From Lachnospiraceae bacterium (GTDB taxonomy: Bacteria > Bacillota_A > Clostridia > Lachnospirales > Lachnospiraceae), in the NCBI GenBank assembly GCA_017464045.1, contig JAFUEG010000178.1:1-7132 (forward strand): DNA of 7,132 nucleotides, given 5' to 3'. The notes beneath the pieces are model-generated. The model was not told where the DNA came from. It did no database searches and saw nothing but the letters and a program-made list of their open reading frames with translations. The position numbers and the translations under genes are program-made. Of this stretch, positions 3,943-7,132 are shown in pieces (the first letter of the stretch is position 1; the number at the start of each line of letters is the position of its first letter).

Positions 3943-6372
3943 ATGTCAAGAATTTATATCAATGATGATTGGAAATTTACCGGTGATTTTAAGGAGGACC
4001 TGCTTGCAGAGGATTATGACGTATCAAAGCTTGAGACAGTACGTCTTCCACATACCTGCAAGGAGACACCGTTTCATTATTTTGATGAACACATTTACCA
4101 GATGGTAAGCGGATATGTAAAGGAACTTGAGGCAGATAAGGCATGGGAAGGAAAGACGGTATTACTTACCATAGACGGTGCGGCACATGAGAGTACGGTT
4201 TATCTTAACGGTAAGGAGATAGGAAAGCACAGCTGCGGATACACTGCATTTACACTGGATATAAGTAAGGAGCTTATATATGGTAAGACCAATAAGCTTG
4301 TGGTAAAGGTTGACAGCAATGAAACCTTAAATGTACCTCCGTTTGGATATGTGGTTGACTACATGACCTATGGCGGCATCTACAGAGATGTATATATTGA
4401 TATAAAGAATAATAGTTATATAGAGGATATATTTGTTACAACTAAGATTGCTACACCAAGCTATTCAGAGGAGCATGGGGCAGATATAACCAAGAAATCA
4501 GCAGTTTGTTCAGATTATACAATTGTAAATGCAAAGGCAGGACAAAGGCTTAAGCAGTCCATCAGAAAGAAGGACGAGACAGAATTTAAAGAAGTCGGAG
4601 AGCTCATAATAACTGATATAGAAAATGTAGAAGAAACAGCTTACCAGACCGGTGAGGTTTGTCTTTGGGATATTAACAATCCGGCACTTTACGAGCTTAA
4701 GACTGAGCTTATTGAAAACGGTGAAGTAATAGATGAAAAGCTTGTAACCTTTGGATATAGAAAAGCAATATTTAAGAATGACGGATTTTATTTAAACGGC
4801 AGAAAGATTAAGATTAGAGGACTTAACAGACACCAGTGTTATCCTTATGTAGGATATGCGATGCCTAAGTCCATGCAGGTAAATGATGCGGATATTCTTA
4901 AGAATGAGCTCGGAGTAAATGCGGTTCGTACCTCACATTATCCGCAGTCACATTATTTCCTTGACAGATGCGATGAGATAGGACTTATGGTGTTTACGGA
5001 GTTCCCGGGCTGGCAGCATATAGGAGATGAAGAGTGGAAGAATCAGGCTGTGGAAAATGTTAAGGACATGATTAAGCAGTACAGAAATCATACCTCAATC
5101 ATTATCTGGGGTGTAAGAATAAATGAGTCCAAGGACGATGAGGAGTTTTATGCAAGAACCAATGAGGAGGCTCATAAGCTCGATCCTACCAGACAGACAG
5201 GCGGTGTACGCTGCTACAAAAAGGGAATCTTTCAGGAGGATGTATTTACCTACAACGATTTCTTGCATGATGGCAAGCACAAGGGCTGTGATGCAAAGAA
5301 GGATGTAACCTCCGATATGAGCAAGCCTTATCTTATAAGTGAGTATAACGGACATATGTATCCGACAAAGCCTTTTGACTGGGAGGAGCACAGACTTGAG
5401 CATGCATTAAGACATGCAAATGTTCTTGATGAGGTAGCAGGACAGGAGGATATAACAGGAAGCTTCGGATGGTGTATGTTTGATTACAATACCCACAAGG
5501 ATTTCGGAAGCGGCGACAGAATCTGCTATCATGGTGTTATGGATATGTTCCGTAATCCAAAGCTTGCATCGGCGGTTTATGCAAGCCAGCAGGATGATAC
5601 ACCGGTACTTGAGGTTAGCTCAACCATGGATATAGGTGAGCATCCGGGTGGAAATATGGGTGATATATACATTTTCACAAACGCTGACAGTGTTAAGATG
5701 TATAAAAATGATAAATTTATAAAGGAATACACTTCGGAGAATTCTCCATATAAGAATTTAAAGCATGTACCTATCCGCATAGATGATTTTATCGGCAGTG
5801 CTTTGGAGGAAGAAACCGGTATGCCTCATAAGCAGGCCGAGGATGTTAAGGCTCTTTTAAATGCAACTGCCAAGGTTGGACTTTACGGACTTACCAAGGC
5901 CATGTACCTTAAGGCAGGAAAGCTTATGGTTATGTACCATATGAAGATGGAGGAAGCAGTTGAACTTTATAATAAGTACATCGGAAACTGGGGCGGAGAA
6001 TCTACGGTTTATCGCTTTGAAGCAATTAAAGATGATGAGGTTGTAAAGGTAGTAGAGAAAAAGCCTATGACAGGCATATCGTTTAAGGTAAGTGTTGACC
6101 ACACAGCTTTAATTGAGGATCATACCTATGATGTTGCAGCAGTAAGAGTAGAGGCAGTAGATGAATTCGGAAATGTATTACCGTATTTCAATGATGTGGT
6201 TACATTTGATATAAAGGGAGATGCGGCAATTATCGGACCTAAGACTGTAGCCTTCGCAGGAGGTATGGGCGGAACCTACGTAAAGACCCTCGGCAAAGCC
6301 GGTAAGGCAAAGCTCAAGGTTAAGTCGCCGCAGGCTAAGACAGTTGACATAGAATTCACAATTAATATTTAG
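3943..6372 (+). CDS. Glycoside hydrolase family 2 enzyme, beta-galactosidase-like
   Basis: This 809-residue protein has no signal peptide, so it should act in the cytoplasm on imported glycosides. Domains in order: GH2 jelly-roll sugar-binding domain (about 5-155, with the GGIYRDVY ending at 144-151), GH2 Ig-like sandwich (160-275), TIM barrel (277-560), and an Ig-like module (554-700) interrupted by a Lys/Met-rich, probably helical segment (612-680). A C-terminal GH2 C5-like beta domain (711-809) follows. GH2 landmarks are RGLNRH (292-297), VRTSHYP (328-334) and CDEIGLMVFTEFPGW (343-357). The acid/base is Glu395 in IIIWGVRINES and the probable nucleophile is Glu467 in LISEYNGH. GH2 retaining enzymes include beta-galactosidases, beta-glucuronidases and beta-mannosidases. 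I see no glucuronidase N-x-K motif near the nucleophile and favour beta-galactosidase, but substrate is unproven. The gene is intact and lies between tetR and the symporter. Confidence 0.9.
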   Translation: MSRIYINDDWKFTGDFKEDLLAEDYDVSKLETVRLPHTCKETPFHYFDEHIYQMVSGYVKELEADKAWEGKTVLLTIDGAAHESTVYLNGKEIGKHSCGYTAFTLDISKELIYGKTNKLVVKVDSNETLNVPPFGYVVDYMTYGGIYRDVYIDIKNNSYIEDIFVTTKIATPSYSEEHGADITKKSAVCSDYTIVNAKAGQRLKQSIRKKDETEFKEVGELIITDIENVEETAYQTGEVCLWDINNPALYELKTELIENGEVIDEKLVTFGYRKAIFKNDGFYLNGRKIKIRGLNRHQCYPYVGYAMPKSMQVNDADILKNELGVNAVRTSHYPQSHYFLDRCDEIGLMVFTEFPGWQHIGDEEWKNQAVENVKDMIKQYRNHTSIIIWGVRINESKDDEEFYARTNEEAHKLDPTRQTGGVRCYKKGIFQEDVFTYNDFLHDGKHKGCDAKKDVTSDMSKPYLISEYNGHMYPTKPFDWEEHRLEHALRHANVLDEVAGQEDITGSFGWCMFDYNTHKDFGSGDRICYHGVMDMFRNPKLASAVYASQQDDTPVLEVSSTMDIGEHPGGNMGDIYIFTNADSVKMYKNDKFIKEYTSENSPYKNLKHVPIRIDDFIGSALEEETGMPHKQAEDVKALLNATAKVGLYGLTKAMYLKAGKLMVMYHMKMEEAVELYNKYIGNWGGESTVYRFEAIKDDEVVKVVEKKPMTGISFKVSVDHTALIEDHTYDVAAVRVEAVDEFGNVLPYFNDVVTFDIKGDAAIIGPKTVAFAGGMGGTYVKTLGKAGKAKLKVKSPQAKTVDIEFTINI

Positions 6373-6424
6373 ATTAGCGATTCATATTGTTATTGTATAT
6401 GTATTTATTAATAAAAAATTTAGT

Positions 6425-6470
6425 TTCTTGTATATTAATTTTAAGTGATAAGTATAGTGTTATGTTATAG
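6425..6470 (+). repeat. Direct repeat copy A (pairs with 6502-6547)
   Basis: By hand alignment at an offset of 77, 34 of 46 bases match 6502-6547 with no gap. Shared blocks include TTCTTGTATA, TTTTAAGTG, TAAG and GTTA. This copy is A/T-richer and lacks the pairing partner that lets the other copy fold. It also holds a promoter-like TTGTAT (6428-6433) and TATAGT (6453-6458), though the 19-bp spacer is long. Confidence 0.55.
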
Positions 6471-6499
6471 AGTATTTTTTAAGTATATTATATCGAGGA

Positions 6500-6586
6500 G
6501 GTTCTTGTATACACATTTTAAGTGCTAAGCATGGCGTTAAGCGGCAGCGTGCCATGCGTGTACTTGAAAATGTGTATATAAGAACC
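6500..6586 (+). repeat. 87-nt imperfect palindrome (large leader hairpin)
   Basis: GGTTCTT (6500-6506) pairs with AAGAACC (6580-6586); next is a G-T wobble (6507/6579). TATACACATTTT (6508-6519) then pairs with AAAATGTGTATA (6567-6578), and AAGT (6520-6523) with ACTT (6562-6565) beyond one bulged G. An upper 7-bp stem, GCATGGC (6529-6535) with GCCATGC (6551-6557), caps it with a 15-nt loop. That is 24 base pairs in the lower stem and 7 in the upper. No T-tract follows, so it is not an intrinsic terminator. It may be an mRNA control structure, a protein site, or a small MITE-like insertion; clean target-site duplications are not visible. Confidence 0.8.
6502..6547 (+). repeat. Direct repeat copy B (left half of the palindrome)
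   Basis: This stretch forms the left arm and loop side of the 87-nt palindrome and matches 34 of 46 bases of copy A at 6425-6470. It is more G/C-rich than copy A. Confidence 0.55.
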
Positions 6587-6614
6587 GGAGTAAAGGAAGA
6601 AAGGAAGAGATAAG

Positions 6615-7132
6615 ATGAGATTAACAGCTAAGGAAAAAGTTGCTTACGGTCTTGGTGCCGTAGGAAAAGATATGGTCTATATGCTTTCTGCAAGCTATAT
6701 ACTGTATTATTATCAGGATATCCTCGGAGTAAGTGCGATTGCGATGGGCGTAATCCTCCTGGTAGCAAGAATATTTGATGCATTTAATGATCCGATTATG
6801 GGTATAGTTGTAGCTAAGACAAAGACGAGATGGGGCAAGTTCAGACCATGGCTCTTGATCGGTACAATTACTAATGCAGTAATTCTGTTCCTGATGTTTT
6901 CCGCACCACCGTCACTGATCGGAAGCGGACTTGTAGCATATGCGGCAGTAACCTAAATCCTCTGGCGTGTTACCTCTACTATGATGGATATACCTTACTG
7001 GTCAATGATTCCTGCATTTACAGAGGGCGGTAAGGAACGTGAAGGTCTTTCCGCACTTGCAAGAAGCTGTGCCGGTGTGGGTTCGGCAATTGTTACCATA
7101 ATCACTGTTATGGCAGTAACTGCAATCGGTAC
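6615..7132 (+). pseudogene. GPH-family sugar:cation symporter (MelB-like), interrupted by in-frame TAA, runs off window
   Basis: From the ATG at 6615 (purine-rich site AAAGGAAG upstream) the product matches the melibiose-carrier/GPH group of inner-membrane sugar:Na+/H+ symporters. YGLGAVGKD carries Asp19; ARIFDAFNDPIMG carries Asp55, Asn58 and Asp59, the positions of the MelB cation-site residues. TRWGKFRPWLLIGT is the conserved first cytoplasmic loop. At codon 114 a TAA (6954-6956) replaces the Tyr expected in V-T-Y-I-L-W. The same frame then continues as ILWRVTSTMMDIPYWSMIP, including the conserved M-D-I-P-Y-W segment, to the window end with no further stop. Family members have about 450-500 residues, so a 113-residue product would be non-functional. 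The lesion could also be a sequencing error. The symporter would feed the upstream glycosidase. Confidence 0.82.

Larger units (their letters stand above)
6373..6614 (+). other. Long structured intergenic leader between glycosidase and symporter
   Basis: These 242 bases hold no credible gene and no intrinsic terminator. The first 120 are very A/T-rich and contain a weak promoter-like stretch; the rest holds the 87-nt hairpin and the purine-rich ribosome binding region before 6615. The unusual length and structure suggest separate transcriptional or post-transcriptional control of the symporter, although readthrough from the glycosidase gene remains possible. Confidence 0.6.

Noticed and set aside
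5095..5403. Minus- and plus-frame open stretches inside the glycosidase gene as separate genes.
   Set aside because: They lie wholly within a well-conserved GH2 coding region, lack ribosome binding sites and show no recognisable protein features.
6531..6581. A 16-codon open frame starting ATG inside the leader hairpin (possible leader peptide).
   Set aside because: The only Shine-Dalgarno-like run (6495-6501) is about 30 nt upstream, the frame is dictated by the palindrome, and there is no codon run suggesting attenuation.
6500..6600. The leader hairpin as an intrinsic terminator for the glycosidase gene.
   Set aside because: It is followed by a purine-rich ribosome binding region with no T-tract on the plus strand.
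1..7132. CRISPR array, tRNA or rRNA gene, transposase, or toxin-antitoxin pair.
   Set aside because: No regularly spaced repeats, cloverleaf-like segments, transposase motifs or paired small genes of that type were seen on either strand.

Overview
The window is AT-rich DNA with strong AGGAGG-type ribosome binding sites, consensus sigma-A promoters and short intrinsic terminators. This points to a low-GC Firmicute. The gene set (a Lachnospiraceae-style GH2 glycosidase, a GPH-family symporter and a clostridial-type MIF homologue) suggests a gut or rumen member of the Lachnospiraceae. That assignment is inference from protein style, not from a marker gene.

Layout. At 1-169 is the 3' end of truA (tRNA pseudouridine synthase A), followed by a two-tier hairpin terminator at 185-237 that probably serves both strands. 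A minus-strand gene (261-986) encodes a 241-residue, seven-helix membrane protein of no family I recognise, with its own promoter. A divergent plus-strand operon starts at 1205. It encodes a shortened phosphoribosyltransferase-like protein (1205-1507), a compact DprA/SLOG-type Rossmann protein (1518-2225) and a MIF-like tautomerase (2246-2587), and it ends at a strong hairpin terminator (2596-2630). The operon promoter is close to consensus, and a perfect GAAC-N4-GTTC LexA (SOS) box abuts its -10 element. A minus-strand lipoprotein (2650-3051) lies convergent to the operon.

The right half is a sugar-utilisation locus: a TetR-type regulator (3329-3886), a cytoplasmic GH2 glycosidase (3943-6372) and a melibiose-carrier-like (GPH) sugar:cation symporter starting at 6615. 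The tetR promoter is bracketed by two inverted repeats of identical design (GGAAACT, 14 nt, AGTTTC), probable operators. The symporter frame is interrupted by an in-frame TAA at 6954-6956 and then continues in the same frame to the window end. Its 242-nt leader holds an 87-nt hairpin and an upstream degenerate copy of that hairpin's left half.

Most worth a second look is the SOS-controlled PRTase/DprA-like module. The DprA-like protein lacks the usual C-terminal domain and ends in a QLSMF tail resembling a sliding-clamp binding motif. The PRTase-like partner appears to have lost its central core in frame. I infer a DNA-damage-responsive, possibly defence-related nucleotide/DNA module, perhaps partly decayed. 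The sugar locus would import a glycoside by symport and hydrolyse it in the cytoplasm under TetR control, but the importer looks broken in this sequence.
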